This document shows, one piece after another, positions 38,044 to 48,800 of a stretch of 64,000 nt of DNA. Position numbers and translations under genes: made by a program. The notes below the pieces were generated by a model. That model did no database searches. It saw nothing but the letters and a program-made list of their open reading frames with translations, and had not been told where the DNA came from. The stretch's first letter is position 1; each line of letters begins with the position of its first letter. Source of the stretch: Dietzia natronolimnaea (GTDB lineage Bacteria; Actinomycetota; Actinomycetes; Mycobacteriales; Mycobacteriaceae); NCBI RefSeq assembly GCF_002289575.1, contig NZ_NTGA01000014.1:1-64000 (forward strand). The letters are read 5' to 3'.

Positions 38044-38820
38044 ATGAGCAGTGACAGTGAGCGACTCCCAGGGCACGGCGACACGGCCGGCGGCGGCCCC
38101 GGCGGCGGTCTTTCAAACGGCCCCGCGGGCAACCGCGACGTCTGGCTGATCGTGCCGTGCTTCAACGAGGGCACCGTCATCGAGGACGTGCTCAGCAGTG
38201 CGCGAGAGACGTTCCCGAACATCGTGGCGGTCGACGACGGGTCGTCCGACGAATCCGCCGCCGCGATCCACCGGGCGGGTGCGCACCTGGTCCGCCACCC
38301 GGTCAACCTCGGGCAGGGGGCCGCCATCCAGACCGGTGTCGAGTACGCCCGCACCCAACCCGGCGCCCGGTACTTCGTCACCTTCGACGCCGACGGCCAG
38401 CACCAGGTCAAGGACGTGCTCGCGATGGTGGAGAGGGTCCGCGCCGAACCGGTCGACATCGTGGTGGGAACCCGCTTCGGCCGCCCACGTCGGGAGGGCG
38501 ATCAGGTCCCGCTGATCAAGCGGATCGTCCTGAGGACCGTCGTCATGCTGAGCCCACGTACCCGCCGGCTGGGCCTGACCGACGCCCACAACGGGCTCCG
38601 GGTGTTCAACACGCGGGTCGCGGACGACCTCAACCTGCGGATGAACGGCATGAGCCACGCCAGCGAGTTCGTGGAGCTGATGGACAGCCGTGGGTGGCGC
38701 GTGGCCGAGCAGCCCGTCGACATCCTCTACACCGAGTACTCCATGTCGAAGGGGCAGTCGCTGCTCAACGGGATCAACATCCTCTCCGACGGGTTCGTGG
38801 GAAAGAGGTTGCCGCGATGA
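38044..38820 (+). CDS. ppgS: Polyprenyl-phosphate glycosyltransferase, PpgS type
   Basis: 258 residues, GT2. DPM-synthase-like motifs: LIVPCFNEGTVIEDVL, VDDGSSDES near 65, FDADGQHQ near 117, and HNGLRVF with NLRMNGMSHASEF. In M. tuberculosis Rv3631 makes polyprenyl-phospho-GalNAc for the galactosamine on arabinogalactan, and is followed by Rv3632 as here. The next gene overlaps by ATGA. The first 30 residues are Gly-rich. Confidence 0.8.
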   Translation: MSSDSERLPGHGDTAGGGPGGGLSNGPAGNRDVWLIVPCFNEGTVIEDVLSSARETFPNIVAVDDGSSDESAAAIHRAGAHLVRHPVNLGQGAAIQTGVEYARTQPGARYFVTFDADGQHQVKDVLAMVERVRAEPVDIVVGTRFGRPRREGDQVPLIKRIVLRTVVMLSPRTRRLGLTDAHNGLRVFNTRVADDLNLRMNGMSHASEFVELMDSRGWRVAEQPVDILYTEYSMSKGQSLLNGINILSDGFVGKRLPR

Positions 38821-39206
38821 TCAAGGCACTGCTGTTGCTCGCCGGCGCCGCGTTGGTGGCGTTCTTCGTCGCCAACCGGCGCAAGGCACGGGCGAAGGCC
38901 GGCGTCAAGATCGGCTTCGTGCTGTTCGTGGTGTTCATGGTCTATGCGGTCCTGCGCCCGGACGACCTCACCGTGGTGGCCAATGCGTTGGGCGTCCAGC
39001 GGGGCACGGACCTGGTGCTGTACGCCCTGGTCATGGGCTTCGCCTTTGTCACCGTCTCCACCTACGTGCGATTCCGCGAACAGGAACTGCGCTACGCCCG
39101 GTTGGCCCGGTCGATCGCGCTGCAGAACGCGGTGCGGCCGGAAGACGAGCCCGACGCGACCGCGGTGATGCCCGTCGCGGACGACGACGACCGCCTGCGA
39201 CGGTGA
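38817..39206 (+). CDS. DUF2304 membrane protein, partner of PpgS
   Basis: 129 residues, three membrane helices, then an arginine-rich segment (RFREQELRYARLARSIALQNAV) and an acidic tail, the usual DUF2304 form. Its M. tuberculosis counterpart Rv3632 stimulates PpgS, so it probably anchors or activates the transferase at the membrane. Start ATG overlaps the ppgS stop. Confidence 0.82.
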   Translation: MIKALLLLAGAALVAFFVANRRKARAKAGVKIGFVLFVVFMVYAVLRPDDLTVVANALGVQRGTDLVLYALVMGFAFVTVSTYVRFREQELRYARLARSIALQNAVRPEDEPDATAVMPVADDDDRLRR

Positions 39207-39481
39207 GCACCCGGCCGGCTGGCGGCGCTGGTACCGAAGGCGCGGAGTTCTCTGAGGCGGAGGTCCGCGCCGAGGCGGGCCGGCTCGCGTCGCGGCTCGA
39301 GGCGGCGAGAGAGCGGCTCGACGACGACGAGGTGCGCGACCTCCTGGCGCCCGCCCTCACCCGGGTCACCCGACTGCACGACATCGCACGGTCGCTGGCG
39401 GAGGGCGCGGCCTCCGACGCGGAGGCCGCGCAGGCCGCCCGGGACCTGACCGACGCCCACCCGACGCGGCGACCCCGGTGA
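39203..39481 (+). CDS. Small helical protein coupled to the PpgS operon
   Basis: 92 residues from GTG 39203, which overlaps the upstream stop (GTGA); its own stop overlaps the next GTG (GTGA). It is Ala/Arg/Glu-rich and predicted as two or three helices (FSEAEVRAEAGRLASRL, RDLLAPALTRVTRLHDIARSL). No family recognised. The tight coupling on both sides is the main evidence that it is real. Confidence 0.65.
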   Translation: MSTRPAGGAGTEGAEFSEAEVRAEAGRLASRLEAARERLDDDEVRDLLAPALTRVTRLHDIARSLAEGAASDAEAAQAARDLTDAHPTRRPR

Positions 39482-41094
39482 CCGGAGCCCTGCGAGAGGA
39501 CCCGCCACCCGAGCAGGTGCGCTCACTCCTCGAGGCGGCGGCCCGGATGGTGGCGGCCAGGGACGCGCTCACGATCGCGCGGGACGCCCTGGCCTCCTCC
39601 CCCACGCGCTCTCCCGCGCTGACGGCCCTGGCCGGGGCGATCGACGCCGAGGCCCGCGGGGTCGACGAGCTCCTTGCGGGTCTCTACCGGCTGGTCGAGC
39701 TCGCCGAGGACATCTGGGCCGACCTCGACGGCCCGCACCCGGTGCCGGCCTCAGGCCGCGATCGGCTGCGCGCGTCGCTGGACCGGGCGGTCGACAACGC
39801 GCTGACCGATCTGGCGCGGTTGGCCGGTGCGGGCGAGGTCGCCGGACCCGGTCGGACGGGCGCCGAGCCCCTCGACACCCGGGCCACCGTCGAGGCCTGG
39901 ACAGAGGCCACGCCCGACGAGGTGTACTCGAGCGTCGAACACCTGAGCCCCGCCGACCGACGCCTGCTCGCGCTGGCCGAGCCCGAGGCCGTCGGCGGGA
40001 CCTACGGCGTCCCGTGGGCGGTGCGCGCGCGGGCGAACTCCGTCCTGGTGCGCCGCGCGCTGCACCGCGAACAGCTGGCCGGGACACCGTGGAGTCCGCG
40101 AATCGGGCGACTGGAAACCATGACGCGACGGGGTCCGGGTCGTCGTCGTCGCTCCTTCGTGGGGTTCTCCCCGCTGCGGGGTGGACGGATGATCGAGGTG
40201 GTGGGGGACGTCGGTCCGCGCACCGAGGCGGTCGCGGTCTACGTCCCCGGCACGGGCACCAACCTCGACATGTCCCACGTCAACACCGACGTCGCGGTGG
40301 ACCTGGTGGAGGCCGGTGGTGGTCGGCTGGTCGTGGTGGCGTTCCTCGACGGCGAGTTCCCGCAGGACATCATGGCCGATGCCGGCGACCCGCGCTACGC
40401 CGAGGCGATGGCGCCCCGCCTGGTCCGGTTCTGCCGGGAGGTGGACCGGGTGATCGAGATCGAGTGCCCGGGCGCCGCGTTGACCGTGGTGGGCCACTCC
40501 TACGGCGGGCGGATCGTCGGGACGGCGGAGCGGCTGGGCATGCGTGCCGACCGCGTGATCTACGCCGAGTCCCCGGACCTCGGGGTGGGGGTCTCGGGGC
40601 CGGCAGACTGGCGGTCTCCCGGCCCCGTCCGCAGGTTCTCGTTCACCGCTCCCGGGGACCCGGTCGAACTGCTGCAGGTCAGATGGGGGCTGAGGCGGGC
40701 CTGGTCCACCTCCGACCTCTCCGACGGCGCCACCCGCCTCGACACCGGGTCCTTCGCCGACGGCGCCCCCGTCTACGGCACGCGCGGCCACGGCGGGGTG
40801 TTCGACCGCGGGTGCGGTGCGTTCGAGGCGATGCTCGCCGTGATGCTCGGCGGCCGGGCGCCGCTCTGGCGCGACCGCCGGATCCGGGCCCGGCACACGC
40901 GCGTCGACCCGGGGGACGACGGCCGGGTCCTGCCCACGGTGTGGCGTCATGCCACGGGGCTGTGGCTCCGCCGGGCCGACGACCCGTACGGCGACGCCGA
41001 GGTCCTGTGGGAGGCTCCGGAACGTCTTGTCGCCGTTCCGGTGTCGACACGCGCGGCGGGGCACGGGGTTGTCCCCGGCACCGGGGGTGACTGA
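39478..41094 (+). CDS. DUF1023 alpha/beta hydrolase
   Basis: 538 residues. N-terminal half is helical (to about 190); the C-terminal half is the DUF1023 hydrolase with VYVPGTGTNL, nucleophile Ser in VVGHSYGGRIVG and a late TRGHGGVFDRG histidine segment. No signal peptide. It ends a four-gene chain (ppgS, DUF2304, 92-aa gene, this) in which each junction overlaps by four bases, so it is likely made in step with the glycosyltransferase. Substrate unknown. Confidence 0.8.
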   Translation: MTGALREDPPPEQVRSLLEAAARMVAARDALTIARDALASSPTRSPALTALAGAIDAEARGVDELLAGLYRLVELAEDIWADLDGPHPVPASGRDRLRASLDRAVDNALTDLARLAGAGEVAGPGRTGAEPLDTRATVEAWTEATPDEVYSSVEHLSPADRRLLALAEPEAVGGTYGVPWAVRARANSVLVRRALHREQLAGTPWSPRIGRLETMTRRGPGRRRRSFVGFSPLRGGRMIEVVGDVGPRTEAVAVYVPGTGTNLDMSHVNTDVAVDLVEAGGGRLVVVAFLDGEFPQDIMADAGDPRYAEAMAPRLVRFCREVDRVIEIECPGAALTVVGHSYGGRIVGTAERLGMRADRVIYAESPDLGVGVSGPADWRSPGPVRRFSFTAPGDPVELLQVRWGLRRAWSTSDLSDGATRLDTGSFADGAPVYGTRGHGGVFDRGCGAFEAMLAVMLGGRAPLWRDRRIRARHTRVDPGDDGRVLPTVWRHATGLWLRRADDPYGDAEVLWEAPERLVAVPVSTRAAGHGVVPGTGGD

Positions 41095-41105
41095 TACTGG
41101 GGTCC

Positions 41106-42819
<1,714 letters not shown>

Positions 42820-44955
42820 TCACTCCCCGCCGTACAGCTCGGTGGCGCGGGTGAGGGGGGTGCGTCTGTCCGGCGGGAACGGCGAGTCGGCCAGGATCCG
42901 GTCGATCTCCTCCTGCGTGAAGGCCGCCCGGACGGCGAAGATCCGCACCTGGGAGTCCGAGTAGACCTTGATCAGGCCCGGGGCCTGATCGAGCCGGAGC
43001 AGGTGATCGTTGGGCTTCTGGAACCCCCAGTAGTTGGGCGGGCTGACGTAGACGAAGGTCACGCCGAGCTCGTCGAGCGCGGAGTCGACGCGAGGGTCGG
43101 TACCGGCCCGGTCCATGCTGAAGAACAGGGCGGTCGTGAGCGGAGCGGTGGAGCCGGGCTGGAGATAATGCCGTGCGGTCGAGGGCAGACCGTGGGTCGC
43201 GTACATCCACCCCGACCCCTCGTCGGGGTTGGTGTAGACGAGGCCCGAGTAGGCCTGCGGTTGCTCGGAGAGCCACTCGAAGGCGCGCAGATCGTGACCG
43301 TCGACCATCCGACCCGCGCGCTGGTTCGCGCCCGCCGCCGAGGCGTACTCGGGCGAGGCCTGCACGACCCACGACCCGGTGGCCACCAACGCGGCCAGCG
43401 CCACGGCGACCCGCAGGCCCGCCGCACCGGTCCCGCGCGGGTCGGTGATCGGGTCGATCAGGCGGGCCGCCCACCCCGCCAGCGCCTGGACGGTCACGCC
43501 CACGCCCACGCCGACGGCGGCCGCCACGAGGACCGCCAGGAGCACCCCGATCCGGCGCGGGTCGTTGTAGTAGATGCTCCCGATCCCGCGCAGGGCGCCA
43601 CCGGTCCAGTTGCCGAACATGCTCATGGAGTTGACGCACACCACCAGCACCCCGCCCCAGAGCAGGATCGGCCACAGTACGAGGCGCCGGAGCATGACGA
43701 TCACGCCCAGCGCCGCGAGTGAGAGCAGCACCCAGCGCACTCCCCAGTCCTGCACGTGCCGGACCTGCAGTGCCACGGCGCGCCCCCAGACGGCGGCCCG
43801 GTCGGCGTTGATCTCGAACTGGAAGGCCGAGATCTCGTCCGCGTCCTCGGAGACGGTGAGCACCTGGGGCAGCAGGGTGAGGACCCCGGCCAGCCCGACC
43901 CCGGCCAGGACGAGGAAGTCCCGCACCCGTCCCCTGACCGGGCGCCACAGGCCCTCGAACAACCACCAGAACAGCACGATCACCGCGGCGGTGACCATGG
44001 CCGACGGGTGGATGCCCCCGACGCCGACCAGCCCGAGCGCCGCGGCGGGGACGAGGCGGCGGTCGGACAACGAGGCCACCACGACCGCGGCCACGAGTCC
44101 CGCCAGTCCGTTGGCCACCCCGGACGGCGTCGCGGCCACCATCACCTCGACGAACGGCAGCCCCGGGAACAGCGGGGTCGCCATCGCGGCGACGGCCGCG
44201 GAGGTGGCGGCAGCCGGGCGGGAGAACGAGCGGTGAGTGATGAGCCAGGCGAGCGCGGCCACGCCCAGCGGGAACACCAGCGCCATGGAGCCGATCTGGA
44301 CGAGGTTGTAGGTCTCGACCGCCCCGATGCCGCGCAGCCCCATCACCAGGGCGGCGATCGCGTGCCAGGTGCTCGGGTAGTAGAGAGTGGCCCCGTTCTC
44401 CGGATACCGCAGCAGGCCCGCCTGGTCGGGGGACGCCAGGCCCGTGTCGTGGATGAAGCGGAGGTAGTTGGCGTGCCAGTGGGCGTCCCAGCCCTGGAAG
44501 ATGTTCGCGGTGCCGCCCGGGGTGGCGGCGAGTTCCGTGATGATCATCTGGCCGATCAGCCATGCGCTCACCAGGATCGACGCGGCCGGCAGCAGCCACC
44601 ACCACGCGCGTCGGGGGCTCGGGGTCGCGACCGGGCTGCGGGGGCGCCGGGTGTCGTCGGCCGGCTCGCCGGGCCGGCCGCCCGCCCGGGCACGGCGTCG
44701 ACGCCGGAGCCACAGCGATCCGGAGATGAGCAGCCCCACCAGCCCCACGATCGCCGCGGTGACGGCCGTGGCGACCGCGTACCCGGCGAGGGACCACGGC
44801 ACCCCGGACCGGCCGTAGACATAGGTGGCGATCGTGACGATCCCCGCGGACACGGGTATCGACGTGCCCACGGCCATCCGGAGAGAAAGTCGAGCGGCCA
44901 GTCCCACGATCAACCCGGGAACCACGAGGAGTGACGTCAGGGTCAGCATGACCAT
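42820..44955 (-). CDS. Large polytopic membrane protein, DUF6541-like (possible GT-C)
   Basis: 711 residues with about 13 helices. An extracytoplasmic loop contains NIFQGWDAHWHANYLRFIHDTG, with the Asp expected in GT-C enzymes, followed by YYPSTWHAIAAL. The C-terminal 200 residues are extracytoplasmic and end with a sugar-enzyme-like domain. The gene takes the place of the transmembrane protein next to galE1 in mycobacteria (Rv3635), which supports a wall-polysaccharide function. Substrate unknown. Confidence 0.68.
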   Translation of the reverse strand: MVMLTLTSLLVVPGLIVGLAARLSLRMAVGTSIPVSAGIVTIATYVYGRSGVPWSLAGYAVATAVTAAIVGLVGLLISGSLWLRRRRRARAGGRPGEPADDTRRPRSPVATPSPRRAWWWLLPAASILVSAWLIGQMIITELAATPGGTANIFQGWDAHWHANYLRFIHDTGLASPDQAGLLRYPENGATLYYPSTWHAIAALVMGLRGIGAVETYNLVQIGSMALVFPLGVAALAWLITHRSFSRPAAATSAAVAAMATPLFPGLPFVEVMVAATPSGVANGLAGLVAAVVVASLSDRRLVPAAALGLVGVGGIHPSAMVTAAVIVLFWWLFEGLWRPVRGRVRDFLVLAGVGLAGVLTLLPQVLTVSEDADEISAFQFEINADRAAVWGRAVALQVRHVQDWGVRWVLLSLAALGVIVMLRRLVLWPILLWGGVLVVCVNSMSMFGNWTGGALRGIGSIYYNDPRRIGVLLAVLVAAAVGVGVGVTVQALAGWAARLIDPITDPRGTGAAGLRVAVALAALVATGSWVVQASPEYASAAGANQRAGRMVDGHDLRAFEWLSEQPQAYSGLVYTNPDEGSGWMYATHGLPSTARHYLQPGSTAPLTTALFFSMDRAGTDPRVDSALDELGVTFVYVSPPNYWGFQKPNDHLLRLDQAPGLIKVYSDSQVRIFAVRAAFTQEEIDRILADSPFPPDRRTPLTRATELYGGE

Positions 44956-45033
44956 CGCGATGTCGATGACCTGCCTCCGTCCCTGTCGTCCTCATCCGGT
45001 CCGACCCATTATGGGCCACCCACCCCGCCGCCC

Positions 45034-46842
45034 TCAGCGCGGCACGAGGACTCCGACCGGTCCGCTGCCGATGCACAGCTCCGAGACGCCCCCGCGCGGG
45101 GAGACGGTCAGCCCCGTCCCCCCTCCCTCGACGCGGACGAAGACCGTTCCCAGGCCCGCCGACACCGGGGCCGTCACCTCGGATCCCTCGTCGAGCCGGA
45201 CGCCCACCTCACCGTCCGAGTCGGCGAAGAGGTTGAGCTGGACGATCCAGTCCCGGTCGATCAGGGGCCCGTCGACGGGGATCCGAGCCCCGTCGCTGCC
45301 CACCCTGTACCCACACCCGGGCTCGGGCCCCTGCGGGATCGTCCGCAGGGCCGCGACCTCGGCCGGATGCAGGGCGCCCAGGGTGTCGATGAGGACCGGG
45401 TCGGTCGTCCACGCGGCGACCGGGGGGATCCCGGGGACACCCGCGAGGACCGACGACAGCCGGTGGGCCGGTGAGGTGACGGGGAGGAGCACCTCGAGCG
45501 GCAGGTCCTGGTCGAACAGGGGGGCGCTGCGCTCCCGGAGGGCCTCGAGCAGCGGGAGGGCGTAGTCGCGGGACGGTTGGTCGGCCCAGGTCTGCCGGTA
45601 GGTGTGGGTCGAGACCGCCGAGGAGACGAGCAGCGCGACGAGGGCCACCGCTCCGGCGGGCGTGACCAGGCGGACGGTCGCCGCGCTCCCCCGCCGGGGC
45701 GCCGACAACGCCAGCGCGGCGGCCGCCGCCAGAACCAGCGGCATCTCGGCGTGGTACCGCAGGGTCTGGACGATCTCCGCTGCCGTGTCCGGCCCCGCCC
45801 GCCCCACGGCCACCAGGACCACCGACAGGAGCGGGTAGAGCGCGACCGCGAGCCAGACGGGCCCGGTGCGGCTGCGGGTGGCCAGAGACCACGCCAACAC
45901 GCCGGCACACGCCAGGGCGCCGAGGAGGACGGCGGCCAGCGGAGGGTCCGCCATGGGCGGCCCGGGATGCCACCGGTCCCACCGCCACGGCCCGCCCCCC
46001 AGGGTCGGGATGACCGCCAGGCGGTAGGTGTGGTCCACCAGGGCCGGGAACCCCGGTCGCGTGCCCTCGACCTCGCCGAACGTGCCCCGGCCACCGAGAC
46101 GGCCGACGACGACGACGAAGACCGCCGCCCACACCACGAGCACGGCTCCCTGTGCGGCCCAGGCCGTCCGCGTCCGCCGCCAGATCACACGGGGCGACGC
46201 CGACCCGCTCCGGCCGACCCACCACCAGCCCACCAGGACGGCCGCCGACACCACGGGGATGAGGACGGCCTTCTCCACGAACAGCAGGCCCACCGCGGTG
46301 GCCAGGACCGCGCCCACCGCGTGCCTGCGGTGCCCCGTCTCGGCCAGCCGGATCGTCGACGCCACGGCCCACGCCATCGCGGCCGAGAGCGGCAGTGCGT
46401 TGAGTGCTGCCGCCCACCAGGTGGCGGCCGGGAGCCCGAGGGGGATCGCGAGGGTCGCGACGAGCGGGACCAGCAGCACCGGCCGCCCCCGCAGGAGCAC
46501 CCACAGCATCCGGGCGAGCGCCGCGCCGGCGAGGAGCTGGAGCACCGCGATCTGCACCAGCGGGAGACGGAAGTCGAGCGGGGCCACGTGTGCCGCGACC
46601 CAGGCCAGCGCCATCCCCCCGGGCATCAGGTGGCCGTCGTGGTCGGCGAAGAGCAGGCCGGGGTCGGGGAGACGGTGCGCGGCGGCCTTGCCGTGCAGGA
46701 TCAGGTCGTCCCAGTAGAACCAGCCCGCGGCCGCCACCCAGGTCCGGAGCGCGGTGAAGGCCACGACGACGACCGCGCACGCCGCGACCAGGCCCCGCGC
46801 CGGGGCGTGGGCGGTCGGCTGGGTGTCGGTCTCGGGCGGCAT
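45034..46842 (-). CDS. Polytopic membrane protein, GT-C-like
   Basis: 602 residues, 11-12 helices. The first loop has WFYWDDLILHGKAA and DHDGHLMPGG, an Asp pair in the place of the metal site of GT-C glycosyltransferases. The last 150 residues are a beta-rich domain outside the membrane. No named family. It follows the DUF6541-like gene by 78 bp in reverse order (transcribed first) and probably serves the same envelope pathway. Confidence 0.65.
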   Translation of the reverse strand: MPPETDTQPTAHAPARGLVAACAVVVVAFTALRTWVAAAGWFYWDDLILHGKAAAHRLPDPGLLFADHDGHLMPGGMALAWVAAHVAPLDFRLPLVQIAVLQLLAGAALARMLWVLLRGRPVLLVPLVATLAIPLGLPAATWWAAALNALPLSAAMAWAVASTIRLAETGHRRHAVGAVLATAVGLLFVEKAVLIPVVSAAVLVGWWWVGRSGSASPRVIWRRTRTAWAAQGAVLVVWAAVFVVVVGRLGGRGTFGEVEGTRPGFPALVDHTYRLAVIPTLGGGPWRWDRWHPGPPMADPPLAAVLLGALACAGVLAWSLATRSRTGPVWLAVALYPLLSVVLVAVGRAGPDTAAEIVQTLRYHAEMPLVLAAAAALALSAPRRGSAATVRLVTPAGAVALVALLVSSAVSTHTYRQTWADQPSRDYALPLLEALRERSAPLFDQDLPLEVLLPVTSPAHRLSSVLAGVPGIPPVAAWTTDPVLIDTLGALHPAEVAALRTIPQGPEPGCGYRVGSDGARIPVDGPLIDRDWIVQLNLFADSDGEVGVRLDEGSEVTAPVSAGLGTVFVRVEGGGTGLTVSPRGGVSELCIGSGPVGVLVPR

Positions 46843-46870
46843 CGGCGTCAGCGTAACCGGGAGGGCGGGC

Positions 46871-46930
46871 GCGGTGCCGGACGGTGCGGGGCGGTGTCGG
46901 ACGGTGCGGGGCGGTGTCGGACGGTGTCGC
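46871..46930 (+). repeat. 20-bp tandem repeat abutting the HNH-gene promoter
   Basis: Three units of GCGGTGtCGGACGGTGCGGG type at 46871, 46891 and 46911; the array ends at the base before the -10 TACAGT and so occupies the -35 region. Copy number could alter expression. Confidence 0.85.
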
Positions 46931-46936
46931 TACAGT
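46931..46936 (+). promoter_or_regulatory. -10 element TACAGT of a leaderless HNH-nuclease mRNA
   Basis: TACAGT ends six bases before ATG 46943. Confidence 0.55.
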
Positions 46937-46942
46937 GCGTGC

Positions 46943-47791
46943 ATGGCATCACGGACCTCAAGGGCCACCCGAACCACTCGCGTCACGGTGGTATCGGTGA
47001 TGGCCGTCCTCGTTCTGGCGGGGCTGGGTCGGTGCGCGGATCTCGAGCAGGTCACGGGCGGCGGGGTCGGAATGCCCGTCTCGTCGTCGTCACTGGCCCC
47101 ACCGCCCCCTCCGCCGGTGTCGGACCCGGCGGCCCCGCCCGGCCCCGAACCGGGGGCGCCCGAGCCCATCCCGTTCGAGCCCGCGCCACCCGAGGCCGCC
47201 CCGTCGGGGGATCCGCTTGTCGCGTCCGCCCGGATGGCCCTGCCCCAGCTGGAGATCAAGGGGCGCGCCCCCAAGACCGGGTACGACCGTGCCCTGTTCG
47301 GCCAGGCGTGGTCGGACGACGTCTCCGTGGAGTTCGGCCGCAACGGGTGCGATACGCGCAACGACATCCTGCGGCGCGATCTGCAGGACATCACGGTGCG
47401 ACCGGGGACCCGGGACTGCGTAGTGCTCACCGGGGTCCTGTACGGGCCCTACACCGGGGAGCGGATCGAGTTCGTGCGGGGGCAGGACACCTCGTCGGCG
47501 GTGCAGATCGATCACGTGGTGGCCCTGTCGGACGCGTGGCAGAAGGGCGCCCAGCAACTCACCCTCGAGCAGCGCCGGGACTTCGCCAACGATCCGCTCA
47601 ATCTGCTGGCGGTGGCGGGTCACGCCAACCAGAGCAAGGGCGACGGTGACGCGGCCACCTGGCTGCCCCCGCGTCGCGAGTTCCGTTGCCCCATGATCGC
47701 GCGGCAGATCCTGGTCAAGGAGCGTTACGGGCTGTGGGTGACCCACGCCGAACACGAGGCCATGGAGCGGGTCCTGGCCGGCTGCCCCTGA
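46943..47791 (+). CDS. Exported HNH nuclease (DUF1524/GmrSD C-terminal type)
   Basis: 282 residues. Basic N-terminus and hydrophobic stretch (VTVVSVMAVLVLAGLG) followed by Cys at 29 give a signal or lipoprotein-like leader, although Arg precedes the Cys. A Pro/Ala-rich linker leads to the nuclease: QIDHVVALSDAWQKGA, then FANDPLNLLAV and NQSKGD, the H-N-N/K metal-finger core. Secreted members are common in actinobacteria and may degrade external DNA. Confidence 0.85.
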   Translation: MASRTSRATRTTRVTVVSVMAVLVLAGLGRCADLEQVTGGGVGMPVSSSSLAPPPPPPVSDPAAPPGPEPGAPEPIPFEPAPPEAAPSGDPLVASARMALPQLEIKGRAPKTGYDRALFGQAWSDDVSVEFGRNGCDTRNDILRRDLQDITVRPGTRDCVVLTGVLYGPYTGERIEFVRGQDTSSAVQIDHVVALSDAWQKGAQQLTLEQRRDFANDPLNLLAVAGHANQSKGDGDAATWLPPRREFRCPMIARQILVKERYGLWVTHAEHEAMERVLAGCP

Positions 47792-47818
47792 CCCGGCCGC
47801 CGGGCCTGGTCACCCTGG

Positions 47819-48694
47819 TCAGAAGTCGAAGAACCCGCCGCCGTCGCCGCCGAACAGGCCGCCGTCGAAGAACCCGCCACCGCCGCCGTCTCCACCGCCG
47901 TCGCCGCCGAACAGTCCTCCGTCGAAGAACCCTCCCCCGTCACCGCCTGCGTCGCCGCCCTCGCCGCCCATGAGCCCGCCGTCGAAGAAGCCGTCGCCGC
48001 CGTCGCCGCCACCCATGTCACTGACGTCAGCGCCGCCCTCGCCGATCCCGGACTCGAAGTCCTGGCCGGAGTAGCCGACACCCGCCATACCGGCGAACAT
48101 CATGTTGAACATCATCATCGAGCCCATCATCCACACGCCCGTCGCCAGGGCGGAGGCCCACCACGGCTCGGAGTACCAGCCGGCCGGCACCGGCCGTCCG
48201 GCGACCACACCGCCGGGGTAGTAGTGCGGGGTCTTGTCGCTCGGCTCGGTCGCGGCGGTCATCGTGCGACCCTCGACCTCGACGGTGCGGTCCTCGGTCA
48301 CCCGGCCGGCGCGTTCCTGACCGTCGGTCGTGGGCAGCTCGGGGCCGGGGTCCAGGCCCATCGCCGACCGGGCGGCGCGCACGTAGTAGAGCCCCTCGAT
48401 CGCGGTGTCCTTGGCCAGCCGCGCCTGGACCGGCGTGCGGGCGTTCTCGAGTTCGGTCACGGCCGCGGTGTAGCGCTCGGAGGCATCGGCCATGGCCTGC
48501 TTCGAGGCCTCGTCGGTGCCGTCGAGGTTGAACACCTGGCCACCGAGGCGCTCGACCCATCGCGAGGCCTCGGCCCGATGGTCCTCGAGATGGCGGTTGT
48601 CGTGCGCCTGGAGCTGCGTCTGACCGTTGTTCTGGCTGCGGGAGACCACCGCGACGGCCACCGCGATCACTGCGGCGATGAGGAGGAATTCCAC
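47819..48694 (-). CDS. Membrane-anchored protein with Gly/Phe/Asp repeats
   Basis: 291 residues from GTG 48694 (AAAGG upstream). One N-terminal helix (FLLIAAVIAVAVAVV), a helical soluble part (25-130) with DxxxA-rich coil, a central hydrophobic patch (WMMGSMMMFNMMFAGMAG), then a 70-residue tail of repeats of the type GGGFFDGGLFGGDGG. Tail repeats resemble TPM- or DUF1542-linked actinobacterial membrane proteins. Function unknown. The DNA is correspondingly repetitive at 47820-48000. Confidence 0.72.
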   Translation of the reverse strand: MEFLLIAAVIAVAVAVVSRSQNNGQTQLQAHDNRHLEDHRAEASRWVERLGGQVFNLDGTDEASKQAMADASERYTAAVTELENARTPVQARLAKDTAIEGLYYVRAARSAMGLDPGPELPTTDGQERAGRVTEDRTVEVEGRTMTAATEPSDKTPHYYPGGVVAGRPVPAGWYSEPWWASALATGVWMMGSMMMFNMMFAGMAGVGYSGQDFESGIGEGGADVSDMGGGDGGDGFFDGGLMGGEGGDAGGDGGGFFDGGLFGGDGGGDGGGGGFFDGGLFGGDGGGFFDF

Positions 48695-48800
48695 GGGTCG
48701 ACCTTTCTCGGTACTACTGACCGAGCGTACCGAGATTGTGTCCCTCCGGTCAGTGGCCGCCGGGGTCGGGGGTCCGGGCGGCCGGGGTCCGTCCCACTCC

